From: Pseudomonadota bacterium
Lineage (GTDB): Bacteria; Bdellovibrionota; Bacteriovoracia; Bacteriovoracales; Bacteriovoracaceae
Assembly: GCA_027487515.1 (NCBI GenBank)
Contig: JAIYDL010000003.1
Location: 1-64,000 of the forward strand
DNA length: 64,000 bases
Direction of reading: 5' to 3'
The notes under the pieces were generated by a model, which worked only from the letters and a program-made list of their open reading frames with translations, ran no database searches and was not told the origin of the DNA. The number at the start of each line of letters is the position of its first letter. Within the stretch, counting starts at the first letter, position 1. The position numbers and the translations under genes were made by a program. Shown one piece after another: positions 42,995 through 52,544 of the stretch.

Positions 42995-44104
42995 TTAGAC
43001 GTTGAACTTAAAGTGAATGACGTCTCCGTCCTTCACTTCGTACTCTTTCCCTTCCATTCTAAACTTCCCCGCTTCTTTAACTTTCGCCTCAGAGCCAAGG
43101 GAAAAGAGGTCTTCGCAGTGATAGACTTCCGCTTTAATGAAGCCGCGCTCGAAATCGGAGTGGATGACCCCCGCGGCTTGCGGTGCCTTCGCTCCTTGCG
43201 GAAATGTCCACGCCCGTACTTCTTTGACTCCGGCGGTGAAGTACGTCTTCATGTCCAGCATGTCGTAGCCGGCGCGGATCATTTTCGAGAGGCCCGACTC
43301 TTCGATTCCGATGTCTTTTAAGAAAGCGTCCTTCTCTTCCTTCGTCTCGAGCGCAGCGATCTCTGATTCTATTTTTCCACAGATGGTGATGACCTGGGCC
43401 CCTTCCCGCAGCGCAATTTCGCGAACCTTCTTTACGTGTTGGTTTTCTTCAAGGATGTTGGCTTCGTCCACGTTACAAACGTAGAGCATCTTCTTCATCG
43501 TAATCAGGTGTATGTCGGAGATGGCGTCGACTTCGTCAGCGTCTAGCGGCAACGACCGCGCCGGTAGTCCTTCTTCCAAAGTTTTTACCAACCGCTCAAG
43601 GATCGGCTTCGAGATGAGGGCCTTCTGTTGGACTTTCTTGTCTTGAGACTTGAGGTACTTATCGAGCGTCTGAATCCGCTTCGTGACTGACTCAAGGTCG
43701 GCGAGAGCGAGTTCGATGTTGATGACTTCAATGTCAGAAACAGGGTCCACCTTCCCGGCAACGTGGATGATGTCGTTGTCCTCAAAGCACCGGACGACGT
43801 GGCAAATGGCACCGACTTGCCGGATGTGACCGAGGAACTGGTTCCCGAGGCCCTCGCCTTTGGAGGCACCTTTGACCAGACCGGCGATGTCAACGAACTC
43901 AGTGACCGCAGGAACCACCCGCTCCGGTTTTACGATTGTGGAGAGCTTATCGAGCCGAAGGTCCGGGACATGGACGATGCCGACGTTCGGTTCGATGGTG
44001 CAAAATGGGTAATTCGCTGCCTCTGCGGGCGCCGAAGTGAGCGCCGAAAAGATAGTCGATTTGCCGACGTTCGGAAGCCCAACGATGCCACAATTCATAC
44101 CCAT
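42995..44104 (-). CDS. ychF: Ribosome-binding ATPase/GTPase YchF
   Basis: A 369-residue OBG-family NTPase, mostly ATP-specific, that associates with ribosomes. It begins with GLPNVGKST and keeps the TIEPNVG switch, [10 protein letters not shown], and the C-terminal TGS domain ([14 protein letters not shown]). It ends the prs-pth-ychF run, a common bacterial gene order; the gap from pth is 14 bases. Confidence 0.96.
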   Translation of the reverse strand: MGMNCGIVGLPNVGKSTIFSALTSAPAEAANYPFCTIEPNVGIVHVPDLRLDKLSTIVKPERVVPAVTEFVDIAGLVKGASKGEGLGNQFLGHIRQVGAICHVVRCFEDNDIIHVAGKVDPVSDIEVINIELALADLESVTKRIQTLDKYLKSQDKKVQQKALISKPILERLVKTLEEGLPARSLPLDADEVDAISDIHLITMKKMLYVCNVDEANILEENQHVKKVREIALREGAQVITICGKIESEIAALETKEEKDAFLKDIGIEESGLSKMIRAGYDMLDMKTYFTAGVKEVRAWTFPQGAKAPQAAGVIHSDFERGFIKAEVYHCEDLFSLGSEAKVKEAGKFRMEGKEYEVKDGDVIHFKFNV

Positions 44105-44118
44105 AAATAACTCCTCAA

Positions 44119-44688
44119 TTATGCTAGCAGATTCTTCTTATTATAAATTCCGACTTTCCCTAGACCATCTACCATAGCGGTTTGGAAAGGGTCATGCAAT
44201 TTCTCAAGTAACAGCGAAAGCTGGATCTTTTGGTCGCCCTGGAATCCGCTGAGCACCCAGTTAGAAACGTCTCCATGCACGGGCCGGCCAATGCCAATCC
44301 GCATGCGAGCGAACTGATCCGTTCCGAGACACTGGGCAATCGATTTCAATCCGTTATGGCCTGCGAGCCCCCCACCCATCTTAAAGTGAACCTGGCCGAA
44401 GGGGATGTCCAGCTCGTCATGAATGACGAGGAGCTCGGATGGTTGAACCTTGAAAAACTGAGCGAAGGGCTGGACTGACTCGCCAGAGAGATTCATGAAG
44501 GTCTGGGGCTTCAAAGCGTAGAACTTTTTCCCCGCGTGAGTTGTTTCCGCGTAAAGGCCCTTGAACTTGGCTCTCCAGTTGGCACCTGAAAAAAGTGGTG
44601 AATGGTCTAGGAGCATCCAAGCGATGTTATGTTTCGTCTCGGCGTACTGAGGTCCCGGGTTACCTACACCGACCACGAGTGGAAACAT
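44119..44688 (-). CDS. pth: Peptidyl-tRNA hydrolase
   Basis: It recycles stalled peptidyl-tRNA. The 189-residue protein has GVGNPGPQYAETKHNIAW with the catalytic His, FMNLSGESV, and HDELDIPFG followed by GGGLAGHNGLKS. It starts one base after the prs stop, showing translational coupling. Confidence 0.96.
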   Translation of the reverse strand: MFPLVVGVGNPGPQYAETKHNIAWMLLDHSPLFSGANWRAKFKGLYAETTHAGKKFYALKPQTFMNLSGESVQPFAQFFKVQPSELLVIHDELDIPFGQVHFKMGGGLAGHNGLKSIAQCLGTDQFARMRIGIGRPVHGDVSNWVLSGFQGDQKIQLSLLLEKLHDPFQTAMVDGLGKVGIYNKKNLLA

Positions 44689-44689
44689 A

Positions 44690-45634
44690 TCAGATGAAAA
44701 GAGAACTGACCGAATCGTGATTGTAAGTTCTGTGAATCGCCTTCGCCAGGATATCCGCGGTCGTGACGACCTTAATCTTCTGGAGCTTCCGGCCCGCTTC
44801 GGAGAGGGGAATCGTATCAGTTACGATGACCGCTTCGAGCTCTTCGCACTCAGCGATCCGCGCGATCGCAGGATCGGAGAAAACCGGATGCGTCGCGGCC
44901 GCAAAAATCCGTTTGGCTCCGTTTTTTCTGAGCGCCTTGGCCGCCTGAACGAGTGTGCCTGCAGTATCAATCATGTCGTCGATGATGATGCAGTCTTTCC
45001 CGCCAACTTCACCGATGACGTTCATGGCTTCAGCGACATTCGGGCCGGTTCGGCGCTTATCGATGAGGGCGAGATCAGCGTCGAGTTTCTTCGCGTAGTG
45101 GCGAACGCGCTCCACTCCACCAGCGTCAGGTGACACGGTTATGAGGTTAGAGCGGTCTAAGTTTTTGACGATGTACTCTAAGATTACCGGGGACGCGAAG
45201 ATGTTATCGAAGGGAATGTTAAAGAAGCCCTGGATCTGCCCAGCGTGGAGATCCATGGTAATGACCCGAGAGCATCCAGCGATGGTCATCATGTCTGCGA
45301 CCAGCTTCGCCGTTATGGGAGTCCTGGGTGCACTCTTTCGGTCCTGCCGAGAGTACCCATAATGGGGCACCACCGCAGTGATAGAGTTCGCCGAGGCACG
45401 TTTGAGCGCATCCACTGTCACGAGAAGTTCCATGAGATGCTCATTCACCGGAGCACAGGTGCTCTGAATGATGAAAACATCTGCGCCCCGAATGTTCTTT
45501 TCGATCTCACAGTAGATTTCACCATTCGCGAAACGCCTTAACTGAGGATTGACGAGCGGAACATCGAGGAATTCGGAGATTTTTTTAGAGAGCGTCGGGT
45601 TCGAAGTACCAGAGACCAAAACCATTCGTCTCAC
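44690..45634 (-). CDS. prs: Ribose-phosphate pyrophosphokinase
   Basis: It makes PRPP from ribose-5-phosphate and ATP. The 314-residue protein has the ATP-binding flexible loop YGYSRQDRKS, the PRPP-binding DDMIDTAGT (P-loop) and VSPDAGGVERV. The start is GTG with AGGAG six bases upstream. It is 35 bases downstream of tRNA-Gln and may share its transcript. Confidence 0.97.
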   Translation of the reverse strand: MRRMVLVSGTSNPTLSKKISEFLDVPLVNPQLRRFANGEIYCEIEKNIRGADVFIIQSTCAPVNEHLMELLVTVDALKRASANSITAVVPHYGYSRQDRKSAPRTPITAKLVADMMTIAGCSRVITMDLHAGQIQGFFNIPFDNIFASPVILEYIVKNLDRSNLITVSPDAGGVERVRHYAKKLDADLALIDKRRTGPNVAEAMNVIGEVGGKDCIIIDDMIDTAGTLVQAAKALRKNGAKRIFAAATHPVFSDPAIARIAECEELEAVIVTDTIPLSEAGRKLQKIKVVTTADILAKAIHRTYNHDSVSSLFI

Positions 45635-45669
45635 TCTGAGCTCCTAAGAAGGTAAAACGTGGAGGAAGG

Positions 45670-45744
45670 TGGTTGGGGTGGCAGGGATCGAACCTGCGTA
45701 TGGCAGAATCAAAATCTGCTGACTTACCACTTGTCGACACCCCA
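45670..45744 (-). tRNA. tRNA-Gln (TTG)
   Basis: Minus-strand cloverleaf with paired acceptor arms TGGGGTG and CACCCCA. The anticodon loop TTTTGAT has TTG at 45710-45712, the T-arm is GGTTCGATCC, the discriminator is A, and CCA is encoded. Confidence 0.97.
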
Positions 45745-45768
45745 ACAGAAACATAATTAGTTCTTGGG

Positions 45769-45797
45769 ACTATAGATGAACGATGTCTTTTTAGCAA
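45769..45797 (-). promoter_or_regulatory. Promoter of tRNA-Gln
   Basis: On the minus strand: TTGCTA (-35), a 17-base spacer and TATAGT (-10), about 25 bases before the tRNA 5' end. Confidence 0.65.
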
Positions 45798-45837
45798 GCC
45801 ATCCTTACGGAATTTCGATCTTTTTTGACCATGATGA

Positions 45838-45867
45838 TTGGACACTCTGAAAGGTATTTCTTATAGT
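45838..45867 (+). promoter_or_regulatory. Promoter of the porin-like gene
   Basis: TTGGAC (45838-45843), an 18-base spacer and TATAGT (45862-45867), followed by an AAGGAG ribosome binding site at about 45895. Confidence 0.6.
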
Positions 45868-45905
45868 TTTAAGACTGGTTTAGTCGATGATTACAAGGAG
45901 TTCTA

Positions 45906-47405
45906 GTGAACAATAAGTTCCGTCTCGCGAGTTTTGGTTTAGTTTCTACCCTGAGCATCAATTCAGCGTCTGCCCTTCCCATCGATTGGTCTGGAGTCTT
46001 CGGCGCTGACACACACATGCTCAGTAACACGTGCAGAACCGGGGATCGGATCGGGGCCACAGAAAAGCCGCTCCCGACGGACTCTCCTGCTGGGACGAGG
46101 ACTGGGACACAAGCGCTCCGGAACGGCGACTGCGACGCCAGCTTTCAAACTTACACCTTCCGCCTGAATCCGAACATCATCATCAACGACGGAGTGACCC
46201 TGAAAGGAGAGCTTTCAACTGGCCACATCCGCGGTAACTTTGCGGGCTCAGACTCGGCCAACAACCAGGATGAAAGCGGAAACAACTCCTATTTCTTCAC
46301 CACCCCGGCCCAGCGGAGTGCCCTCAACATCAATCAGATGTACATGGAAATGTACGCCGACACTGCCCTCATCAAAATCGGTCGGATGTCGCGGCACTTT
46401 GGGATGGGCCTCGTCTTCGACAACGGAAGTGATCCGTGGGACCGCTACCTGACGATGTACGACGGGATTGAAGCCGAGATGAAGATCGGAAACTTCAGTG
46501 TCATCCCCCACTACGCGAAGATTTCGAACTACAACGATGGCGCCACAAACGCCCGGGAAGCCTCCGGTGCTCTCGACGTCCGGGAGCTCGGTTTGATCGC
46601 GAAGTACGATAACAAAAATCGCGATATCATCGCGAGTGTGCTCTACGCCAAACGATCCTCCGAGCGCCAGAACTCCCTCTACAACTCATCGTCGGCCACC
46701 TCCGATTCCTTCGACCGCGGTCGCACCGAAGTCACCGTGATCGAACCCTACGTCGCGAAGCGCTGGAGCAAGCTCCGGGTCTCCTTGGAAGGCTCGCTAC
46801 AGAGTGGAGATTTCGGAAACGTTTACGCGAGCAACGAGTCCTCGAAGCTCTCTGCCCAGGCCTACGTCGCCGAAGCCAAGTACGATCTCAACCCGAAGTG
46901 GGACATCGGACTCCTCGCCGGGCAAGTCTCGGGAGACAAGGGAGACACGAGTAAGTTCGAGGCGACCTACCTTCACCCGAACTTCCACGTCGCTGACCTC
47001 ATGTTCCGCTACAACTACGCTGGGATCAATGAAGGGGGAAGATCTATTTTCGATTCCTCCATCACGAACGCCCGTTTCTTTAAATTCTATGGAAACTTCA
47101 AAACCGACAAGTGGACCTGGAAAGGTGCCCTCATCATGGCCAACGCTTTGGAAACCGCGGAGGCCGGGAAGCAGGCCTACCATCACGAAGAGAACTACCG
47201 ATTCTCTTCGACACAGAAACAGGACAGTTCTTATGGGTATGAGGTCGACCTAGGCTTCGACTACCTGTGGAACCCGAACGTTACGATTTCCGGATACTAC
47301 GGCTACTGGGCCGTCGGCGATTACTATGCCTTCTCGAACGCGGCGAAAGAGCTCTCCGTTCAGAGTGTTCACGGCGGAGGGATGCGCGCCACGCTCCAGT
47401 TCTAA
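45906..47405 (+). CDS. Porin-like outer-membrane beta-barrel
   Basis: A 499-residue secreted protein with GTG start, AAGGAG upstream and signal peptide cleavage near residue 24 (after ASA). Amphipathic aromatic strands run throughout (VTLKGELSTGHIRG, GEFGVIPHYAKI-like). It ends in a terminal Phe (GMRATLQF). A plug-like loop, NTCRTGDRIG and DCDASF, contains two cysteines that could pair. This is consistent with a 16-18-strand diffusion porin; the substrate is unknown. Confidence 0.75.
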   Translation: MNNKFRLASFGLVSTLSINSASALPIDWSGVFGADTHMLSNTCRTGDRIGATEKPLPTDSPAGTRTGTQALRNGDCDASFQTYTFRLNPNIIINDGVTLKGELSTGHIRGNFAGSDSANNQDESGNNSYFFTTPAQRSALNINQMYMEMYADTALIKIGRMSRHFGMGLVFDNGSDPWDRYLTMYDGIEAEMKIGNFSVIPHYAKISNYNDGATNAREASGALDVRELGLIAKYDNKNRDIIASVLYAKRSSERQNSLYNSSSATSDSFDRGRTEVTVIEPYVAKRWSKLRVSLEGSLQSGDFGNVYASNESSKLSAQAYVAEAKYDLNPKWDIGLLAGQVSGDKGDTSKFEATYLHPNFHVADLMFRYNYAGINEGGRSIFDSSITNARFFKFYGNFKTDKWTWKGALIMANALETAEAGKQAYHHEENYRFSSTQKQDSSYGYEVDLGFDYLWNPNVTISGYYGYWAVGDYYAFSNAAKELSVQSVHGGGMRATLQF

Positions 47406-47442
47406 GGCAAGATCACCGGAGGCAACCTGGATTGATTCCGTG

Positions 47443-49503
47443 TTACCAGGTTCGACCGAAGATGGAATAACTCTGGGTTGGACCAGGTTGGTTCCAAAAC
47501 GGATACTGCGGTCCTTGCTGGAACTGAGCCGGCACCGCTTGTGGTGGTGCTCCCCAATTAAAATTGTAGGCTTGCTGGGCTAACTGAACCTGCTGAGGCT
47601 GGTTGGTCTGCGCAAAGAAATTGTTGTTTTGAATCGGAACGACCGGGGCCGGCGCTCCCTGGGGAACCATTCCCGGCTGCGGGAACGGAAAGCGATAAGG
47701 ACCGGGATCCTGAACCTGAGGTGCCGGTGCCCCTGCAGTCCGAGGTCTCGATGGTGCAACCGTTGTATCTTCAGTCCGGGCCGGCGTCCGAGGCTGTTCC
47801 GCAGGAACCTCTTCACCATTTTGTTGAGCGACGTGGCGACGGCCCTGGGCCTCGAGTTCGCCGTACTCCCGCGCCTTCGCATCGTATTCTCTCGCACGCT
47901 CCTCATCCACGTTATTATAGTGGGTAAGAAGTGCCTGGAGCTCTTGCAAGCGCTCCATGGTCTCTTGGACGCAGCGCTGAGCATTTCTCCAGTAGCGGTA
48001 GCAGTAACCATTCGGCTGTTGGGCCCGAGCGGCTTCTTCCTGCATCTCGGCCATGAAGTTCTGGTTTCGGACCTGAATGTTGTTTCTCATGCGCCGGGCG
48101 AGGGCCTCGTTCTCTGCTGCCCTTCCGGAGCTCTGACCAGTACGGTATTCGTAGCGCTCCCTCTCGACGACGAGGGCCCGCCCAAACGCTTGCCGACCCG
48201 CGGCGATTCGCTGAGAGGCAACGCCGGGAGTAATCACGACGTTATCCTGACGGGCACCGAGTCGTTGATGGTGCTCGAGACTAAGTTTGAGATTATTAAT
48301 CCGTTCCGCTTCATCAAAACGCCCGTCACGAACTAACCGCGTGATGTGAGAAGACATGAAATACGGACGGCGATTGAGCGCCGAAATCTCCGCCAGTGCC
48401 GCCACGAGTTCGTCCTGCTTTGCCTTCTTCGCGTCTCCCTCGAGTTCGATCATTTCTTCGTAGAGCGCACGGGCACGTTCGATCTTCGGTTGCACGATGT
48501 AGCGATCGAAGTCGTTGATGACTCTCATGTCTTCATCGTTGAACCGGCCGGCCTCGATGTTAGTCGCGGCTTTCTTCGCTGCTTCGAGGATCAGTCGATC
48601 TCGGACTTGGCCAAGCTCGCCGGCGTAGCCTTCGTATCGGTCGATGAAATCGGCGAGCCGAGCGTATTCCTCAGGTCTGCAATCGCGCAGCCGTGCGGCC
48701 TCCGCATCGAGCCGCTGCCGTTCAGCATCATCTGCACTCACTAAGTTCCGGAGCGTCGGGTGCGCGGCTTCGTAGTGATCGCACCCATCGATGTATTCAA
48801 AGCTACCGTGACGAGCACGCAGCAACGGAGACGCGGGCCCATGTGAAAGGAAATACAGCTTACCGGAGGCATCGACGCCGTCGAAGCGCTCGTTCACTGG
48901 GGTGGTGTAGATGGCACCAGGAACGACGCGGCCGTTGACCACGACCCCGGATTTTTGAAGACATTCCTCAAAGCCTTTCATCGTCGGCTTCAAGACCATC
49001 GACTGATGCTCTTTAAATTCGCCGTTCTCCACTTTGGCCACTCGGTAGGTGCAGCCCTCGGGAGTACAATTCTCGCCCTGCTTAATCTTCACTTCAAGCG
49101 CGTAGGCCCTCTGGCCCTGGATTTCGGGTTTCTTCAAGGTCCACTCGAGCATGGAGGAACAGTTTCCGATCATCTCCGGTGCTGAGACCGTAAGCCGGCC
49201 GGAGCGCCCATCGTGGAGGATTCTAAGTTGCGGATCTCGCTCTTGAAGGAGAGAAGTGACAAAATTCAGCGGCAGGGAGGTTTGATCGTTTTCCTCACAC
49301 CGAGCTGCCCCCGATGAGCGAGAAACTTGCGATGGAGTGACTTCCGGCGCGGTCGTCGTCCGCACCGTCTGGCCTGGAGTCCCGTTGGGCCTCGACTGCG
49401 TCGCCGGGAGCGCGCCTTGGTGCTGAGTTAAAGAACTCAAAATACTTTGCGCCTGTGCTTGGACGGCAACGAGCGACAGTAGAAAGAATGGGATCTTGTG
49501 CAT
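47443..49503 (-). CDS. Large secreted protein, unknown function
   Basis: A 686-residue protein with a signal peptide (cleavage about residue 19, after QAQA). A Gln/Thr/Pro-rich stretch is followed by a cysteine-bearing globular part (about 60-240) and long alpha-helical, Arg/Glu-rich segments (about 245-550) likely to form coiled coils. A Pro/Gln/Asn-rich tail of about 110 residues with repeated PQ and QN pairs comes last. I do not recognise the family. It probably acts in the periplasm or at the cell surface. Confidence 0.6.
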   Translation of the reverse strand: MHKIPFFLLSLVAVQAQAQSILSSLTQHQGALPATQSRPNGTPGQTVRTTTAPEVTPSQVSRSSGAARCEENDQTSLPLNFVTSLLQERDPQLRILHDGRSGRLTVSAPEMIGNCSSMLEWTLKKPEIQGQRAYALEVKIKQGENCTPEGCTYRVAKVENGEFKEHQSMVLKPTMKGFEECLQKSGVVVNGRVVPGAIYTTPVNERFDGVDASGKLYFLSHGPASPLLRARHGSFEYIDGCDHYEAAHPTLRNLVSADDAERQRLDAEAARLRDCRPEEYARLADFIDRYEGYAGELGQVRDRLILEAAKKAATNIEAGRFNDEDMRVINDFDRYIVQPKIERARALYEEMIELEGDAKKAKQDELVAALAEISALNRRPYFMSSHITRLVRDGRFDEAERINNLKLSLEHHQRLGARQDNVVITPGVASQRIAAGRQAFGRALVVERERYEYRTGQSSGRAAENEALARRMRNNIQVRNQNFMAEMQEEAARAQQPNGYCYRYWRNAQRCVQETMERLQELQALLTHYNNVDEERAREYDAKAREYGELEAQGRRHVAQQNGEEVPAEQPRTPARTEDTTVAPSRPRTAGAPAPQVQDPGPYRFPFPQPGMVPQGAPAPVVPIQNNNFFAQTNQPQQVQLAQQAYNFNWGAPPQAVPAQFQQGPQYPFWNQPGPTQSYSIFGRTW

Positions 49504-49566
49504 ATCATCCTCAAAGTTGAGTCTTCTCAGATTCTATTCGGTAGAGAATTCTTAGAACTTAAGAGG

Positions 49567-51561
49567 TTAGATCAGCGAGTAGGGGTCCACATCGATTTTA
49601 TGTGAAACGGAGCTCATCCCCTTGTAGTTCATCTCAAAGGATTTCAGAAGGTTGTGAAGCTGACCGAAATCGGCAGATTTTAAGAGGATCGACCAGGTGA
49701 ACTGGTTTGATTTTTTCTCGATGTGGGCCGGCCGAGGGCCAAGGATCGAGACATCCTTAAAGTGCTGGGCCACGAGACCGCGGAGCATGACGGCTACGTG
49801 CTCGGTGACATGGCCGATGAGGCGGTCCTGGAAGCGCGAAGAAAAATGGATCATGGCCAGTCGCTTGAAGGGCGGACAATCACAAAGCTTCCGAACCTCG
49901 AGCTCATCCTCGTAGAACCGGTGAAACTCATGGGCCTTGACGATTTGAAAGATCGAGTTGTCGGGGTTGAGGGTTTGAATGAGAACGCGACCATCCTGGG
50001 AGTAGCGCCCCGCTCTTCCCGCAACCTGCGTGAGGGTTTGATAAACCCGCTCCGCTGACCGGAAATCTGGGAAGTTCAACTGACTGTCGATTCCGAGGAT
50101 GAGGACGAGCTTCACCTTTTCGAAGTTGTGCCCTTTCGAAAGCATTTGTGTCCCGACCATGAGGTCGATCTTCCCAGCGTGGAAGTCACCCAGACGTGCT
50201 TCCAGTTGTTTAAAGGTCTTGATCTCGTCCCGGTCAAAGCGCTCGATGCATTTCTCTGGAAACTGGCGGCGAAGCACCTCCTCCACCTTTTCCGTGCCGA
50301 AGCCTTTTTGGGAAAGCGTGAGGCAACCGCACTCCGGGCACTGCGCATTGAGCGTCTCTTTGTATTCGCAGTGGTGGCACGCGAGCTGGTTCTTGCGTTT
50401 GTAGAATCTCAGAGAAATAGAACAGTTCGGACAATTGAACTGATGCCCACAACCGCGGCACTGCAAGTAACTCGCAAATCCGAGGCGGTTCACGAAGACC
50501 AGCGCCTGCTCGCCTCTCCCCAGTGCAGAGCGGATGGCGTCAACGGATGCGGGAACCAGGGGCCAGGTGTCATCCTCGAGGGCCGTCTTTTCCCGAGCAT
50601 CGATGAGTGTTACCTCCGGTAAAATTGCGTCGCCGGCCCGTTCTCGCATTTCATAGAGACCCTGGCCCGTCCGATGAAATTGATAGTAGGACTCAAGGCT
50701 AGGGGTTGCAGATCCCATCACCACAGGGATGTTCAGGAGCTGGGCCTTCTTGGATGCCACATCCCGTGCGTTGTACGGGCAGCGATCGTCTTGCTTGAAC
50801 GAGGTGTCGTGTTCTTCGTCCATCACGATCAGACCGAGGTTTGCCACGGGGATGAAGATCGAACTTCGAACACCCAAGATGAGAGCACCACGATCCATCC
50901 CGCGGGCCGCTTGCCAGATCTGGTACTTCTGAGAATCCGCGAGCTCCGAGTGATACGTCAGGATGGGCGCGGAAAGGTAGCGCTCAAAGGTCGCGACGAA
51001 CTGCGGGGTCAGGTTTATTTCCGGAAGAAGGAAGAGAACACTTTTACCGCGGTCAATGGTTTCTTTAATAAGATCAAGGTACACGATGGTTTTACCACTT
51101 CCCGTGACCCCGTGGATGAGGTTTCTTCGGAATCCTCCGAGGCCCTCGCGGATGGCATCGATGATGGAGCGCTGGACCAGGTTAGGGACGAATTCTAATT
51201 CCCTCCCCTCCCCCTGGATCTGCTCGAGTCCCCTCGGTCGCTTCAGGTGGTTTGGCAAACAGTCGAAGATGAGTTGGCCCAAGGGATAGTGGTAGTACGT
51301 TGACATCCACTCGAACAACTGGAGTTCGGTTTCGTTCAGGATCCAGTCCGGCAGTCGGGCCAACAATGATTTTATCTTCTCCTTTGGAGTTTCCAAGAAG
51401 TCTCGGGAGCCGGAGGCATCGACTTCGATCACGCAGCCGAGTGCGGATCTCCGGCCAAGCGGAACTTCGACCACCTGCCCGCGAGAAAGGGGCCCATCGT
51501 AAAAGTAAAGGAGACCCTGATTCTTTAGCGGGTAGTTGACGGCGATGCGAGCGACATTCAT
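49567..51561 (-). CDS. priA: Primosomal replication protein N' (helicase PriA)
   Basis: PriA restarts stalled replication forks by loading the helicase. The 664-residue protein has an N-terminal 3'-DNA-binding domain and Walker A HGVTGSGKT. DEEHDTSFKQ (DEEH box) and the eight-cysteine, two-zinc motif CRGCGHQFNCPNC...CHHCEY...CPECG follow, then the helicase C domain with QVAGRAGR. It is shorter than E. coli PriA (732) but within the family's range. Confidence 0.96.
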   Translation of the reverse strand: MNVARIAVNYPLKNQGLLYFYDGPLSRGQVVEVPLGRRSALGCVIEVDASGSRDFLETPKEKIKSLLARLPDWILNETELQLFEWMSTYYHYPLGQLIFDCLPNHLKRPRGLEQIQGEGRELEFVPNLVQRSIIDAIREGLGGFRRNLIHGVTGSGKTIVYLDLIKETIDRGKSVLFLLPEINLTPQFVATFERYLSAPILTYHSELADSQKYQIWQAARGMDRGALILGVRSSIFIPVANLGLIVMDEEHDTSFKQDDRCPYNARDVASKKAQLLNIPVVMGSATPSLESYYQFHRTGQGLYEMRERAGDAILPEVTLIDAREKTALEDDTWPLVPASVDAIRSALGRGEQALVFVNRLGFASYLQCRGCGHQFNCPNCSISLRFYKRKNQLACHHCEYKETLNAQCPECGCLTLSQKGFGTEKVEEVLRRQFPEKCIERFDRDEIKTFKQLEARLGDFHAGKIDLMVGTQMLSKGHNFEKVKLVLILGIDSQLNFPDFRSAERVYQTLTQVAGRAGRYSQDGRVLIQTLNPDNSIFQIVKAHEFHRFYEDELEVRKLCDCPPFKRLAMIHFSSRFQDRLIGHVTEHVAVMLRGLVAQHFKDVSILGPRPAHIEKKSNQFTWSILLKSADFGQLHNLLKSFEMNYKGMSSVSHKIDVDPYSLI

Positions 51562-52544
51562 CAGAGCAGAAACTCGGGTCTCGGCTCGTGCGAATCTTTA
51601 CCTTTTAGGATGGAGTCCCAGTTGCGAAGCCGCTTCACCAGATCCTCCTCGCGCTCCACGTAGTGTCGCATCGCTGTGACCTCCACTTGATACTGATCTC
51701 CGCTGTAGGTCTTGATCAAGAGGAAGCGAGGAAATGAATGGCTTCCGTTGGCGAGCCAGTATTCTTTGCAAATGACTTCGAACTCCCCGGCCGGGGCCAG
51801 GTAGCGAATCTTTTCTACGTCTCGCTCTTTGAAAGAGACCAGGGCCTCGAAACTCCCCGCGGCAACGCGCCAGGAGACCTGGTTATCATTCTTCGTAAGA
51901 CCTACCTGCCGAGTGTCCGTGTACATGGGTTCGGCCATCAGCGCCTGCGCTCGATCCCGGGCCAACGAATCGGACGGATGGAGTGGATTCACCAGAGTTT
52001 TTCTAGCATTCCGGTCACGGGCGATTGTTGCCAGGTAGCGCTTGTAGGAGGCCAGAAATTCAACCTTCCCGCGATTGATCAGCTCACCATTGAGGCGCAC
52101 CGGGACTCCCAGTGCCTTGAGGTAGTTCACAAGGTGGGCACCATTGTTAAAGGTTAGAGAATGGAGGAGTGCGAAGAACAAGCCTCGTTCGGCTTCTTCA
52201 GCGCTCGGTTTAATGGTGTAGGAAGTAAAATTCGGATAGTAAATCTTGTGCAGGAGGGAACTCTCTGAGAAAGACGAGTTGCCGTAACGAGTCTGCGCGA
52301 CTTTTAGTCCCTCGTTGCCTTTCGTTAAGAAAATCTTGTAGTAGTCTTCGGCCTTCTCGCTAGTCGCGGCTGGCGTGGCTCCCTCGGAACTCTCCGCGGG
52401 CAGAATGCGCTTCACAACAAGAGTGAGAGACACTCCATTCACACTCACGTCGGGGTTTGGGCCATGGCGAAAAAGGGATTCGACCGTTGGTACATAGGAG
52501 ATAGCGGTGCTCGAAAGAAGAAGACCAAGGAATGCAATAATCAT
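51561..52544 (-). CDS. Secreted hypothetical protein
   Basis: A 327-residue protein with an N-terminal hydrophobic signal (IIAFLGLLLSSTAIS, cleavage about 17). Mixed alpha/beta content includes conserved-looking KVAQTRYGN and WRVAAGSFEALVSFKERD stretches. It shares one base with priA and overlaps galU by 4 bases, so three unrelated functions are tightly coupled. I do not recognise it. A periplasmic or outer-membrane role is inferred from the signal peptide. Confidence 0.65.
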   Translation of the reverse strand: MIIAFLGLLLSSTAISYVPTVESLFRHGPNPDVSVNGVSLTLVVKRILPAESSEGATPAATSEKAEDYYKIFLTKGNEGLKVAQTRYGNSSFSESSLLHKIYYPNFTSYTIKPSAEEAERGLFFALLHSLTFNNGAHLVNYLKALGVPVRLNGELINRGKVEFLASYKRYLATIARDRNARKTLVNPLHPSDSLARDRAQALMAEPMYTDTRQVGLTKNDNQVSWRVAAGSFEALVSFKERDVEKIRYLAPAGEFEVICKEYWLANGSHSFPRFLLIKTYSGDQYQVEVTAMRHYVEREEDLVKRLRNWDSILKGKDSHEPRPEFLL

